A stretch of DNA of 64,000 nt from assembly GCF_017876155.1 (NCBI RefSeq), contig NZ_JAGINP010000032.1:29229-93228 (forward strand), written 5' to 3'. The notes below the pieces were generated by a model. It searched no databases and had not been told where the DNA came from. It was given only the letters and a program-made list of their open reading frames with translations. Origin of the DNA: Azospirillum rugosum. GTDB lineage: Bacteria > Pseudomonadota > Alphaproteobacteria > Azospirillales > Azospirillaceae. Position numbers and translations under genes: made by a program. Numbering within the stretch: position 1 is the first letter of the stretch; each line of letters begins with the position of its first letter. Below are positions 7,697 to 15,473 of the stretch, piece by piece.

Positions 7697-8784
7697 CCGC
7701 CGACCCTGTGACCGCCGACCTGGTCATCTTCGGGAAGGAATGGGGCGTCCGCCCCAGCGGGACGGAGCAGCTCGTCCGCCGCCTCGTCCCGCAAAGCCGC
7801 CCGCAAGGGCGCCGGGCGCTGTGGGTGAACGCGGCCGGCGCCCGGGCTTCCCTGGACGCGGGACCGGCCGCCGGCGGCATCCGCGTGCTGACCCCGCGCG
7901 CGGTTCCCATGCTCTGCCATCCCTTGTCGCGCCGGGCGAACCGGCATCTGCTCGGCCGGCAGGTGCAGGGCGCCATGGCCGAGGCCGGGATCGCGCGGCC
8001 GATCCTGTGGGCCTCCTGGCCGACCGCGGTGGACGCGCTGGGGCGCCTGGGCGAGCGCGCCGTCGTCTACCAGTGCGACGACGACATCTCCGCGCTGGAG
8101 GGCGGCGACCGCGGGCCGCTGCGCGCGATGGAGGACGAGCTGGTCGAGCGCGCCGACCTCGTGCTGGCCTCAAGCCCGGCCCTGGCCGCGCGCTTTCCGC
8201 GCTACAAGACCATCCTGGTGCCCCACGGGGTGGACATGGGGCTGTTCGCCGCGCCCGCCCCACGCGCGCCCGACCTGCCGGATGGGTTCGTCGCCGGGTT
8301 CTACGGCGGCCTGACGCCCTGGATCGACACCGACCTGATCGTCGCCGCGGCGGAAGCGCTGCCCCACTGGACCTTCTTCCTGATCGGCCCGATCCCGGAC
8401 CACCCGCCGGCGCTGAGCGGCCTGCCCAATCTGGTGCTCGCCGGGCCGCGTCCCCACGAGTCCCTGCCCGGCTATTCCCAGCACTGGACGGCGTCGATCC
8501 TGCCCCTGCGCGACACGCCGCGGATGCACGCCTGCACCCCGTTGAAGCTGCGCGAGTACCTCGCCGCGGGCACGCCGGTGGTGGCGACCGGCGGCCCGGC
8601 GCTGGAGGGGTATCGCGAGGTGCTGGCGGCGGTGTCCGGCCCGGACTGGTTCATCCGGGCGCTGGCCGTCACCGCCGGAAACACCAACAGCCCGGACCGC
8701 GTCCGCCGCCAGCGCGCCCGCGTCGCCGGGGACAGCTGGGACGAGGCCGCCCGCCTTGTCGCCGACGCGCTGGACCGCCTGTGA
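7693..8784 (+). CDS. Glycosyltransferase, group 1-like
   Basis: A 363-residue protein. The start is a GTG at 7693 overlapping the preceding stop by 4 nt; another GTG 15 nt further in is possible. The C-terminal half has the GT-B donor-site features: PHGVDMGLFAAP, FVAGFYGGLTPWIDTDLI, FFLIGPIPD, then the nucleotide-sugar signature region CTPLKLREYLAAGTPVVATG with the Glu of the E-x7-E type motif. The N-terminal half has VVYQCDDDISALEG, often seen in teichuronic-acid-type GT1 relatives. It probably adds a sugar during exopolysaccharide or LPS assembly, next to an acyltransferase that would modify the product. Confidence 0.87.
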   Translation: MTADPVTADLVIFGKEWGVRPSGTEQLVRRLVPQSRPQGRRALWVNAAGARASLDAGPAAGGIRVLTPRAVPMLCHPLSRRANRHLLGRQVQGAMAEAGIARPILWASWPTAVDALGRLGERAVVYQCDDDISALEGGDRGPLRAMEDELVERADLVLASSPALAARFPRYKTILVPHGVDMGLFAAPAPRAPDLPDGFVAGFYGGLTPWIDTDLIVAAAEALPHWTFFLIGPIPDHPPALSGLPNLVLAGPRPHESLPGYSQHWTASILPLRDTPRMHACTPLKLREYLAAGTPVVATGGPALEGYREVLAAVSGPDWFIRALAVTAGNTNSPDRVRRQRARVAGDSWDEAARLVADALDRL

Positions 8785-8802
8785 ACCCGGCCGCCGGGCT
8801 CC

Positions 8803-9111
8803 TTACCCCTGCGGCTCCTCCGCGTCGCGGCGCGGCCGTTTCCCGGCGCCCGCCTTCGGCGTCGGCGGGGCGGCGTCCTGGTCGGGAAGGTCGCGGCGCT
8901 GGCCGGTGTCCTCGCCGACGGTGACCGTGGTGGCCGGCCCGTCCGCCGCCGAGCGCGCCGGTTCGGGCGGAGCCTCGCCGTAGTCGCCGGTCGAAACCCC
9001 CATGCCCTGGCCGGCGCGGCCGGGCGTCACCGGCTCGCCACCGCCGACCGGGCCGAAATCGGGCGCTTGCCCACGCCGCTCCGGCCCCTTGCCGCCGTTC
9101 CGTTCCGCCAT
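8803..9111 (-). CDS. Small disordered hypothetical protein
   Basis: A 102-residue frame of highly charged, Gly/Pro/Ala-rich sequence (MAERNGGKGPERRGQAPDF at the start, KAGAGKRPRRDAEEPQG at the end). It has no hydrophobic segment and no known motif and would be intrinsically disordered. In DNA this GC-rich, open frames arise by chance, so the call is uncertain. Support comes from the 200-nt space it fills between convergent and divergent neighbours and from a composition typical of short conserved alphaproteobacterial proteins with unknown roles. Confidence 0.45.
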   Translation of the reverse strand: MAERNGGKGPERRGQAPDFGPVGGGEPVTPGRAGQGMGVSTGDYGEAPPEPARSAADGPATTVTVGEDTGQRRDLPDQDAAPPTPKAGAGKRPRRDAEEPQG

Positions 9112-9299
9112 TGTGCTCTCCCGTATCCGTCGCGTGATGGGTCCCTGTGGTCGAAGGCCAACATCCGCGGCGGCGGCGAGTTCCGGGCAACCATTCCGTC
9201 GTTCAATCGGAAAGCGGAACGTTCCGTTCTCGGAACGTCACCGGTGGCTGCGGCGAATTCGACCAGCCAGCCGGCGTTGGCAAGGCGCGAGCGGCGACC

Positions 9300-9305
9300 T
9301 ATAAT
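9300..9305 (+). promoter_or_regulatory. Possible -10 element of the NsrR-like gene
   Basis: A TATAAT hexamer about 32 nt before the ATG at 9337, in otherwise GC-rich DNA. I see no good TTGACA partner, so this is a weak call. Confidence 0.4.
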
Positions 9306-9336
9306 CATGCTTTCCTCATGCAGCTTTGGTGCCGGG

Positions 9337-9822
9337 ATGCATTTGTCGAGCTACACCGATTATGCGCTGCGGCTGCTGATGTATGTGGCCGTGCGCAACG
9401 ATGGCCTGCCGACGATCAGCGAGGTCGCGCAGGTCTATGGCATTTCGAAGAACCACCTGATGAAGGTCGCCCACCAGCTGGGGCTCGGCGGTTATCTGGA
9501 GACGGTCCGCGGACGGAACGGGGGGCTTCGGCTCGGCCGCCCGGCCGACCAGATCCGCATCGGCGACGTCATCCGCTACACCGAGCAGGACATGGCCATC
9601 GTGGAATGCATGGCGGCGCCGTACGGCGGCCCCTCCGCCTGCCGCCTGTCGCCGGCCTGCACCCTGCGCTCGGCCCTGCGCGAGGCGCTGGAGGCCTTCC
9701 TGGCGGTGCTGGACGGCTACACGCTGGAGGACATCGTTCACCAGCGGCAGAGCGTGGCCACCCTGCTGGGCTTGCCCGTCCCGCCGCCTGTCCCGCTCCC
9801 CGAACGCACCGGAAGCCCTTGA
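9337..9822 (+). CDS. nsrR: Rrf2-family regulator, NsrR-like (Fe-S cluster)
   Basis: A 161-residue Rrf2 protein. The winged helix covers residues 1-65 (MHLSSYTDYALRLLMYVA is the family N-terminus; VYGISKNHLMKVAHQLG is the recognition region). Three cysteines, C91, C102 and C108, lie in VECMAAPYGGPSACRLSPAC, the cluster-binding pattern of NsrR, which holds a nitric-oxide-sensitive Fe-S cluster. NsrR represses NO-detoxifying genes. None of these (hmp, norB, nir) is adjacent, so the targets are elsewhere. I started at 9337 because the frame upstream has no family character. IscR would be the alternative but normally has a different Cys spacing. Confidence 0.8.
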   Translation: MHLSSYTDYALRLLMYVAVRNDGLPTISEVAQVYGISKNHLMKVAHQLGLGGYLETVRGRNGGLRLGRPADQIRIGDVIRYTEQDMAIVECMAAPYGGPSACRLSPACTLRSALREALEAFLAVLDGYTLEDIVHQRQSVATLLGLPVPPPVPLPERTGSP

Positions 9823-9896
9823 TGCGCCGCTTTCCATGTTTGCGTTTTCATGATGGGCAACATAAATAACACCCGTACTGGACCGGAGGTGCGGGC

Positions 9897-10529
9897 ATGC
9901 GGGTGAGCAGGGAAAAGGCGGCGGAGAACCGGCGCCGCATCGTCGACGTGGCGGGCGCGCTGTTCCGCGAGAAGGGATTCAATGGGATTGGCGTCGCCGA
10001 CCTGATGAAGGAGGCCGGCCTGACCCACGGCGGCTTCTACGGCCATTTCGCGTCGAAGGACGACCTGGCCGCCGAGGCCTGCGCCACCGCCATGTCCGGT
10101 GCTGCGGAACGCTGGGCGACCCTGGCCGAGGAAAAGCCGGCGGAGGCGCTGGCGACGCTCACCGGCAACTATCTGTCCGCCCGGCATCGCGACAACATCA
10201 CCAGGGGCTGCCCCATCGCCACGCTGGGCGGCGACGTGGTGCGCCAGCCGGAACCCGTGCGACGGGCCTTCACCGACGGCCTGCGTCCCTTCATCGACGT
10301 GCTGACCAGGCTGCTCCCCGGCGAGACGGAGGAGGAGCGCCGGGCCGAGGCGCTCGCCGCCCTGTCGGAAATGGTCGGGGCGGTGATCCTGGCGCGCGCG
10401 GTCGATGACCCGGAGTTGTCCGACGCCATCCTGGCCGCCGCCGCCAACCACGGCCCGGCCGTTCCGCTGGCGGAAAGGAAGCCGGTGGGAAAGCGCCGTT
10501 CCAAGGCCGAAACGACTCCCGACGCGTGA
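9897..10529 (+). CDS. TetR/AcrR-family transcriptional regulator
   Basis: A 210-residue regulator. The N-terminal helix-turn-helix is clear: ENRRRIVDVAGALFREKGF, then VADLMKEAGLTHGGFYGHF, matching the TetR consensus including the closing Y-x-HF. The C-terminal ligand domain (residues about 80-190) has RGCPIATLGGDVVRQPEPVR, typical of a large subgroup often linked to electrophile or fatty-acid-like ligands. A ribosome site, CCGGAGGTGCGGGC, sits just before the ATG. It could be the repressor of the double operator at 11644-11684, but other regulators are nearby and this is only a suggestion. Confidence 0.9.
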   Translation: MRVSREKAAENRRRIVDVAGALFREKGFNGIGVADLMKEAGLTHGGFYGHFASKDDLAAEACATAMSGAAERWATLAEEKPAEALATLTGNYLSARHRDNITRGCPIATLGGDVVRQPEPVRRAFTDGLRPFIDVLTRLLPGETEEERRAEALAALSEMVGAVILARAVDDPELSDAILAAAANHGPAVPLAERKPVGKRRSKAETTPDA

Positions 10530-10555
10530 CGGGGCGTCCGGCCGTGGGCGCCCCG
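10530..10555. terminator. Possible hairpin between convergent genes
   Basis: CGGGGCG at 10530-10536 can pair with CGCCCCG at 10549-10555. It sits between the convergent TetR and GlxA-like genes but lacks a T-run, so it is at best a weak terminator. Confidence 0.3.
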
Positions 10556-10556
10556 C

Positions 10557-11510
10557 TCAGTGGACCGCGTGCGCCCGTTCGTTCTCGGCCGACCGCCGGA
10601 TGACCTGCGGCGGCTGGCCGTAGGTGCGCAGGAAGGCCCGGCGCATGCGCTCGCGGTCGGCGAAGCCGGTTTCGCGGGCGATGACGTCCATGGGGTGCCG
10701 CCCTTCCTCCATCATCACGCGCGCGGCCTCCAGCCGCAGATGCTCGACCGCCTTGGCCGGCGACTGGCCGGTTTCCTGGCGGAAGACACGGCTGAACTGC
10801 CGCGGGCTGAGGCTCGCGGCCTCGGCCAGTTCCTCCACCGACAGCTCGTTCTTCAGGTTCTCCTTGGCGTAGATCAGCGCCTTGCGCACCCGGTCCGACT
10901 TGGGCTCCAGTTCGAGCAGCGTGGAGAATTGCGACTGCCCGCCGGCCCGGCGCAGATAGACGACGAGCTTGCGCGCCACCGCCTTGGCGACCTCCTGCCC
11001 GAAGTCGTTCTCGACGAGCGCAAGCGCCATATCCACCCCGGCGCTCATCCCGGCCGAGGTCCAGACGTTGCCGTCGACGCTGAAGATGCGGTCCTCCTCC
11101 ACCTGCACCCGGGGGTACTGGCGCTGGAGGCTCCGCGCGTGGCCCCAGTGTGTGGTCGCCCTGCGCCCGTCGAGCAGCCCGGCCTCCGCCAGCACGAAGG
11201 CCCCGGTGCAGATGCCGGCGACCCGGCGCGACGCCGTCGCGGCCTCCCGCAGATAGGCCAGCAGCCCGTCCGACGACGGCTTCACGATCAGCGAGCCGAT
11301 GGTGATGGTGGTGTCGCGGAACTCCGTCCCGAAGGGCGCGGTGTCGATGTTGAAGCCCAGCGAGCTTTTCACCGGCCCGCCATGCTCCGACAGGACGTGG
11401 ACCTCGTAGGCAGGGCGGTCCAGCACATGGTTGGCCATCTCGAACACCGAGAGCGCCGCCATTCCCATGACCTGGAAACCGTCGAAGACCAGGAAACCAA
11501 TGGCGGGCAT
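10557..11510 (-). CDS. GlxA-family transcriptional regulator (DJ-1/PfpI domain plus AraC HTH)
   Basis: A 317-residue regulator. Residues 1-170 form a DJ-1/PfpI amidotransferase-like domain with the nucleophile-elbow Cys at C101 (GICTGAFVLAEAGLLDG) and the following THWGH. Residues about 215-310 are two AraC-type helix-turn-helices (LSVEELAEAASLSPRQFSRV, then MDVIARETGFADRERMRRAF with the family RxFxRxxGxxP). Such regulators sense nitrogen or amine metabolites in several species. It points towards the TetR gene and away from the thiolase operon, and could regulate either flank. Confidence 0.92.
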   Translation of the reverse strand: MPAIGFLVFDGFQVMGMAALSVFEMANHVLDRPAYEVHVLSEHGGPVKSSLGFNIDTAPFGTEFRDTTITIGSLIVKPSSDGLLAYLREAATASRRVAGICTGAFVLAEAGLLDGRRATTHWGHARSLQRQYPRVQVEEDRIFSVDGNVWTSAGMSAGVDMALALVENDFGQEVAKAVARKLVVYLRRAGGQSQFSTLLELEPKSDRVRKALIYAKENLKNELSVEELAEAASLSPRQFSRVFRQETGQSPAKAVEHLRLEAARVMMEEGRHPMDVIARETGFADRERMRRAFLRTYGQPPQVIRRSAENERAHAVH

Positions 11511-11632
11511 GGGGCTCTCCGGATGTCTCGTTTCAGCGGTTAGCTACAATTCAGGACACTTCATAGCCGTTGCTGTCAACCGTTTCATGCGCGCTTCGGC
11601 GCTGAAGAGGGGCAGCCCCGCGCGAATTCCAG

Positions 11633-11660
11633 TTGACAATACATGATGACCGTCATCAAT
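11633..11660 (+). promoter_or_regulatory. Probable promoter of the thiolase/MFS operon
   Basis: A consensus TTGACA at 11633-11638 is followed 16 nt later by ATCAAT at 11655-11660, an acceptable -10. The first palindromic operator lies between the two hexamers. Confidence 0.55.
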
Positions 11661-11684
11661 TTCCAAAGATGATGACCGTCATTT
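11644..11684. promoter_or_regulatory. Two palindromic operators upstream of the thiolase gene
   Basis: TGATGACCGTCATCA at 11644-11658 is a perfect palindrome around one central base. A second copy, TGATGACCGTCATTT, lies at 11670-11684; its ATGACCGTCAT core is identical. Centres are 26 bp apart. The first copy sits between the presumed -35 and -10, the second just downstream, a layout expected for a repressor of TetR type. Confidence 0.8.
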
Positions 11685-11733
11685 AACGGTGCGCCCGCCC
11701 CGCGCGGCGACGCCCAGGACTGGAGATGCGTCC

Positions 11734-12951
11734 ATGCCCACCCCCCTCTCTTCGGCCGATTCCGATCCGATCGTCATCGTTTCCGCCGTCCGCACGCCGC
11801 TCGGCCGGTTCCAGGGCGACCTGTCGGCCCTGCCCGCGGCGGCGCTCGGCTCCCACGTCATCCGCGCGGCGCTGGAGCGCGCCGGGCTGGCGGCCGACCG
11901 CGTCGACGAGGTGCTGATGGGCTGCGTGCTTCCGGCCGGCCAGGGGCAGGCCCCCGCCCGGCAGGCGGCGCGCGGCGCCGGGCTGCCGGACGCGACCGGT
12001 GCCACCACCGTCAACAAGGTCTGCGGGTCGGGCATGAAGGCCACCATGCTGGCCCACGACCTGATCCGCGCCGGCTCGGCCGACATCGTGGTGGCCGGCG
12101 GCATGGAGTCCATGACGAACGCCCCCTACCTGCTCGCCAAGGCGCGCGGCGGCTACCGCATCGGCCACGACCGGCTGCTCGACCACCTGATGCTCGACGG
12201 GCTGGAGGACGCCTACGAGGGCGGCCGGCCGATGGGCGACTTCGGCGAGGCGACGGCACAGTCCTACGGCTTCAGCCGCGCCGACCAGGACGCCTACGCG
12301 GTGGAGACGCTGACCCGCGCCCGCAGCGCGGTGGAGAGCGGCGCCTTCGCGGCGGAGATCGCCCCGATCGCCGTGCCCGGCAAGGGCGGAGAGCGCATCG
12401 TTGCGCAGGACGAGAACCCGCTGAAGGTCTCCCCGGACAAGATCCCGGCGCTGAAGCCGGCCTTCCGCAAGGACGGCACGATCACCGCGGCCAGCTCCTC
12501 CGCCAACGCCGACGGCGCCGCGGCGCTGGTCCTGACCCGGCGCTCCGTCGCCGAGCGGGAGGGCCTGCCAGTCCTGGCGGTCATCCGCGGGCACGCCACC
12601 CACAGCCAGGACCCGGCCTGGTTCACCACCGCGCCGATCCCGGCGATCCGCAAGCTGCTGGACAAGGTGGGCTGGTCGGTGCGCGACGTCGAGCTGTTCG
12701 AGATCAACGAGGCCTTCGCCGCGGTCGCCATGGCGGCGCAGCGCGACCTGGACATCCCGCGCGACCGGCTGAACGTCAACGGCGGCGCCTGCGCCATCGG
12801 CCACCCGATCGGCGCCACCGGCGCCCGGCTGATCGTCACGCTGCTGCACGCCCTGGCGGCGCGCGGCCTGACCCGCGGCGTGGCATCGCTGTGCATCGGC
12901 GGCGGCGAGGCCACCGCCATCGCGGTCGAAATCGCCACTGGGCGCGTGTAA
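11734..12951 (+). CDS. Acetyl-CoA C-acyltransferase (thiolase)
   Basis: A 405-residue thiolase. The acyl-accepting nucleophile is C97 in VNKVCGSGMKA, the catalytic His is H357 in GGACAIGHPIGATGAR, and the proton-shuttling Cys is C387 in SLCIGGGEA. Length and motifs fit the biosynthetic acetoacetyl-CoA type (AtoB/PhaA) or a broader 3-ketoacyl-CoA thiolase. I started at 11734, behind GGAG; the frame extends 45 nt further up without a ribosome site. It is followed within 25 nt by an MFS transporter on the same strand and preceded by a double operator. The pairing suggests uptake and thiolytic breakdown of a small acid; the substrate is unknown. Confidence 0.93.
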   Translation: MPTPLSSADSDPIVIVSAVRTPLGRFQGDLSALPAAALGSHVIRAALERAGLAADRVDEVLMGCVLPAGQGQAPARQAARGAGLPDATGATTVNKVCGSGMKATMLAHDLIRAGSADIVVAGGMESMTNAPYLLAKARGGYRIGHDRLLDHLMLDGLEDAYEGGRPMGDFGEATAQSYGFSRADQDAYAVETLTRARSAVESGAFAAEIAPIAVPGKGGERIVAQDENPLKVSPDKIPALKPAFRKDGTITAASSSANADGAAALVLTRRSVAEREGLPVLAVIRGHATHSQDPAWFTTAPIPAIRKLLDKVGWSVRDVELFEINEAFAAVAMAAQRDLDIPRDRLNVNGGACAIGHPIGATGARLIVTLLHALAARGLTRGVASLCIGGGEATAIAVEIATGRV

Positions 12952-12976
12952 CCCGACGATACTGGAAGGCAAGAGC

Positions 12977-14311
12977 ATGATTTCGGCACGTCTGGCGGCG
13001 CTGCTCGCCCGCCGCGACATTCATTACGGCTGGGTCGTCGCGGCGGCGACCTTTCTCACCATGCTGGTCACCGCCGGGGCGATGGGCGCGCCCGGCGTGC
13101 TGATCGTACCCTTGGAAAAGGAATTCGGCTGGAGCACGGCCGACATCTCCACGGCGCTGGCGATCCGGCTCGTCCTGTTCGGGCTGATAGGGCCCTTCGC
13201 GGCGGCCTTCATGAACCGCTTCGGCGTCCGCACGGTGACCGTCACCGCCCTGCTGATGGTCGCCGCAGGCCTGCTCGGCTCCCTGGTGATGCGGGAGCTT
13301 TGGCACCTCTTCGTCCTGTGGGGGCTGGTGGTCGGCGTGGGCACCGGGCTGACCGCGCTCGTGCTCGGCGCCACGGTGGCGACGCGCTGGTTCACCAAGC
13401 GCCGGGGCCTCGTGGTCGGCCTGCTGACGGCCAGCTCCGCGACCGGGCAGCTGATCTTCATGCCCTTGCTGGCCGACCTGTCCGACCGCATCGGCTGGCG
13501 CGGCGGCATCGTGGTGATCGTGGCCCTGCTGGCCGTCGCCGCCGTCGCCGTGCTGGTGCTGATGCGCGACCGCCCGGCGGACGTCGACCTCGCCCCCTAC
13601 GGCGAGACCGCCCCCTACGGCGAAAACGCCATTGTTCCGGCGCCGCGGACCACGCAGGGGCTGGCCGCGCTGGCGACCGCCCCGCTCTTCGCCCTGGCGG
13701 AGGCCGCGCGGTCCCGCACCTTCTGGATCCTGTTCGGCACCTTCTTCATCTGCGGGCTCAGCACCAACGGGCTGATCCAGACCCATTTCGTCACGCTGTG
13801 CGGCGACTATGGCATGGCCGCGGTGGCGGCGGCCGGCGTGCTGGCGATGATGGGCCTGTTCGACTTCGCCGGGACCATCGGGTCGGGCTGGCTGTCCGAC
13901 CGCTACGACAACCGCTGGCTGCTGTTCTGGTACTACGGGCTTCGCGGGCTGGCGCTGATGGCGCTGCCCTTCTCCGACTTCACCCTGTATGGCCTGTCGC
14001 TGTTCGCCGTGTTCTACGGGCTGGATTGGGTCGCCACGGTTCCGCCCACCGTGCGGCTGTCGGCGGAGCGCTTCGGGCGGGAGCGGTCGAACCTCGTCTT
14101 CGGCTGGATCTTCACCGGCCACCAGCTGGGCGCCGCCGCGGCGGCCTTCGGCGCCGGGGTCACGCGGACGCAGCTCGCCAGCTACCTGCCGGCCTTCTTC
14201 GCGGCCGGCGCCTTCTGCCTCGTCGCCGCGCTGGCGGTGCTGTTCATCAACCGGCGGGAAAAGGAGAAGGACGGCATCCCGGCCGCCGCTCCCGCTCCGG
14301 CGAAGGCCTGA
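12977..14311 (+). CDS. MFS transporter, monocarboxylate/oxalate-formate antiporter-like
   Basis: A 444-residue membrane protein with about 12 hydrophobic segments, two six-helix halves separated by a cytoplasmic loop near residues 195-235 (which contains a short duplicated APYGETAPYGE). The start YGWVVAAATFLTMLVTAGA and the loop-2 region MNRFGVRTVTVTALLM fit the family that includes OxlT and monocarboxylate carriers. It follows the thiolase by 25 nt, so both are presumably made together under the upstream double operator and the transporter would bring in the acid whose CoA ester the thiolase handles. Confidence 0.88.
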   Translation: MISARLAALLARRDIHYGWVVAAATFLTMLVTAGAMGAPGVLIVPLEKEFGWSTADISTALAIRLVLFGLIGPFAAAFMNRFGVRTVTVTALLMVAAGLLGSLVMRELWHLFVLWGLVVGVGTGLTALVLGATVATRWFTKRRGLVVGLLTASSATGQLIFMPLLADLSDRIGWRGGIVVIVALLAVAAVAVLVLMRDRPADVDLAPYGETAPYGENAIVPAPRTTQGLAALATAPLFALAEAARSRTFWILFGTFFICGLSTNGLIQTHFVTLCGDYGMAAVAAAGVLAMMGLFDFAGTIGSGWLSDRYDNRWLLFWYYGLRGLALMALPFSDFTLYGLSLFAVFYGLDWVATVPPTVRLSAERFGRERSNLVFGWIFTGHQLGAAAAAFGAGVTRTQLASYLPAFFAAGAFCLVAALAVLFINRREKEKDGIPAAAPAPAKA

Positions 14312-14322
14312 TCCCGGAAGAA

Positions 14323-14778
14323 TTAGTCCCGGTCGGCGGCCTTGTTCAGATCATCGCGCAGCGTGACGAGGCTGTCGCGCAACGCGCCCAGCGCCTCGGC
14401 GGTACGGTTGGCCGCCCCGGAGATGCGGGTCGGCAGGCATTCCGCCCTGGCCCGCAGCGCCGCCCCCGCCGGGGTCAGGCGGACGCGCACCAGCCGCTCG
14501 TCCTCGGGATCGCGGGCGCGGGTGACGAGCCCCTGCCCCTCCAGCCGCTTCAGCAGCGGGGTGAGCGTGCCGCTGTCCAGCCCCAGCCGCTCGCCGAGCA
14601 CCTTCATGGCCTGGCCGTCCTCCTCCCACAGCAGCAGCATCATGACGTACTGCGGGTAGGTCAGCCCCAGCTCTTCCAGCAACGGGCGGTAGACGCGCGC
14701 CATCGCCAGGTTCGCGGAATAGAGCGCGAAGCAGACCTGGTTGGAGAGCAGAAGCGGGTCGTCGTTGCTGGCCGGCAT
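14323..14778 (-). CDS. ohrR: Organic hydroperoxide sensor/repressor OhrR (MarR family)
   Basis: A 151-residue MarR protein with the reactive sensor cysteine C16 in NQVCFALYSANLA, the hallmark of OhrR. The winged helix follows (LTYPQYVMMLLLWEEDGQ, GERLGLDSGTLTPLLKRLE, then DERLVRVRLTPAG). Oxidation of this Cys by organic hydroperoxides releases OhrR from DNA. The ohr gene lies upstream on the same strand, separated by a strong hairpin at 14800-14861. The operator in front of ohr (15340-15366) is the probable target. Confidence 0.93.
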   Translation of the reverse strand: MPASNDDPLLLSNQVCFALYSANLAMARVYRPLLEELGLTYPQYVMMLLLWEEDGQAMKVLGERLGLDSGTLTPLLKRLEGQGLVTRARDPEDERLVRVRLTPAGAALRARAECLPTRISGAANRTAEALGALRDSLVTLRDDLNKAADRD

Positions 14779-14799
14779 GGTGGGCTCCCACGAAAAGCG

Positions 14800-14861
14800 T
14801 CACCGGAGCGTCGCACGCCCGTCCTTACTGCGAAGGACGGGCGTGCGCAACACTCCGGTGA
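14800..14861 (-). terminator. Large hairpin between ohr and ohrR
   Basis: Inner arms CACGCCCGTCCTT and AAGGACGGGCGTG pair around ACTGCG; outer TCACCGGAG (14800-14808) pairs with CTCCGGTGA (14853-14861). It lies between the leftward ohr and ohrR genes and would end or attenuate transcription from ohr into ohrR. There is no long T-run. Confidence 0.75.
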
Positions 14862-14877
14862 AACGGACGGCGGGGCG

Positions 14878-15297
14878 TCAGGCGATGGTGGTGGTCACCG
14901 GAATGTTGCCCTTGGTGGCGTGGCTGTACGGGCAGACCTTGTGGGCGCGGGCGACGAGGTCCTCGGCGACGGCCTTGTCGAGGCCCGGCAGGGACACCGT
15001 GAAATCGACCGACAGGCCGAAGCCCTCGCCGTCGTCGCGGGCGCCGATGGCGACCTTGGCGGTGACGGAGACGTCCTTCGGCACGGCGATCTTGTCGCGG
15101 TTGCCGACGAACTTGATGGCGCCGATGAAGCAGGCGGAATAGCCGGCGGCGAACAGCTGCTCGGGGTTGGTGGCGCCGCCCTGGCCGCCGAGTTCCTTCG
15201 GCGCGGCGAGGTTCACCGACAGCAGGCCGTCGTCGCTCTGCGCCTTGCCGTCGCGGCCACCGGTCGCCGTGGCCTTGGTCGTGTAGAGAACCTTCAT
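14878..15297 (-). CDS. ohr: Organic hydroperoxide resistance protein Ohr
   Basis: A 139-residue OsmC/Ohr-family peroxidase starting MKVLYTTKATATGGRDGKA. The two redox cysteines are C56 in AAGYSACFIGAIKF and C122 in HKVCPYSHATKGN, both in standard Ohr context. Ohr reduces organic hydroperoxides (fatty-acid and peroxynitrite derived) using lipoylated proteins as electron donors. It lies upstream of ohrR and behind a strong OhrR-like operator, so it should be induced by organic peroxides. A second copy lies at 43735. Confidence 0.95.
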   Translation of the reverse strand: MKVLYTTKATATGGRDGKAQSDDGLLSVNLAAPKELGGQGGATNPEQLFAAGYSACFIGAIKFVGNRDKIAVPKDVSVTAKVAIGARDDGEGFGLSVDFTVSLPGLDKAVAEDLVARAHKVCPYSHATKGNIPVTTTIA

Positions 15298-15339
15298 GAT
15301 CGTCACTCCTGTCTTGAGAGGTTTTGCGCTGAAAGAACT

Positions 15340-15366
15340 ATTGCGCACAATTGAATTGCGCGCAAT
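15340..15366. promoter_or_regulatory. OhrR operator, 27-nt palindrome
   Basis: A 27-nt near-perfect palindrome centred on base 15353; apart from the centre only one base pair is mismatched. Its core is CAATTGAATTG (15348-15358) and its arms are ATTGCGCACAAT (15340-15351) and ATTGCGCGCAAT (15355-15366). It lies 43 nt upstream of the ohr start. AATT-rich palindromes of this form are known targets of OhrR. Confidence 0.85.
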
Positions 15367-15388
15367 CAGATTGGTCATGCGCCATTCG

Positions 15389-15400
15389 ATTGCGCGCAAT
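15389..15400. promoter_or_regulatory. Second ATTGCGCGCAAT box upstream of ohr
   Basis: A perfect 12-nt palindrome identical to the right arm of the main OhrR operator, 34 bp further upstream. It may be a second binding site for OhrR dimers. Confidence 0.65.
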
Positions 15401-15416
15401 GCATCAGGCGCATGCC

Positions 15417-15473
15417 GCTACGCGGCCCGGAAGAAGGTCGCTACGCGGCCCGGAAGAAGGTCGCTACGCGACC
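15417..15473. repeat. 23-nt tandem repeat at the end of a LysR gene
   Basis: The unit GCTACGCGGCCCGGAAGAAG plus GTC is present twice (15417-15439, 15440-15462), followed by a third partial copy starting GCTACGCG that covers the stop region of the LysR gene. It may reflect slippage at the gene end. Confidence 0.8.

Noticed and set aside
9330..9346. GATGCATTT at the NsrR-like start codon as an NsrR site
   Set aside because: Only one half-site, overlapping the start codon itself; no matching second half.
13300..15354. Very long plus-strand frame overlapping MFS, ohrR and ohr
   Set aside because: Arg/Gly/Pro-rich shadow caused by high GC; the real genes lie in other frames.
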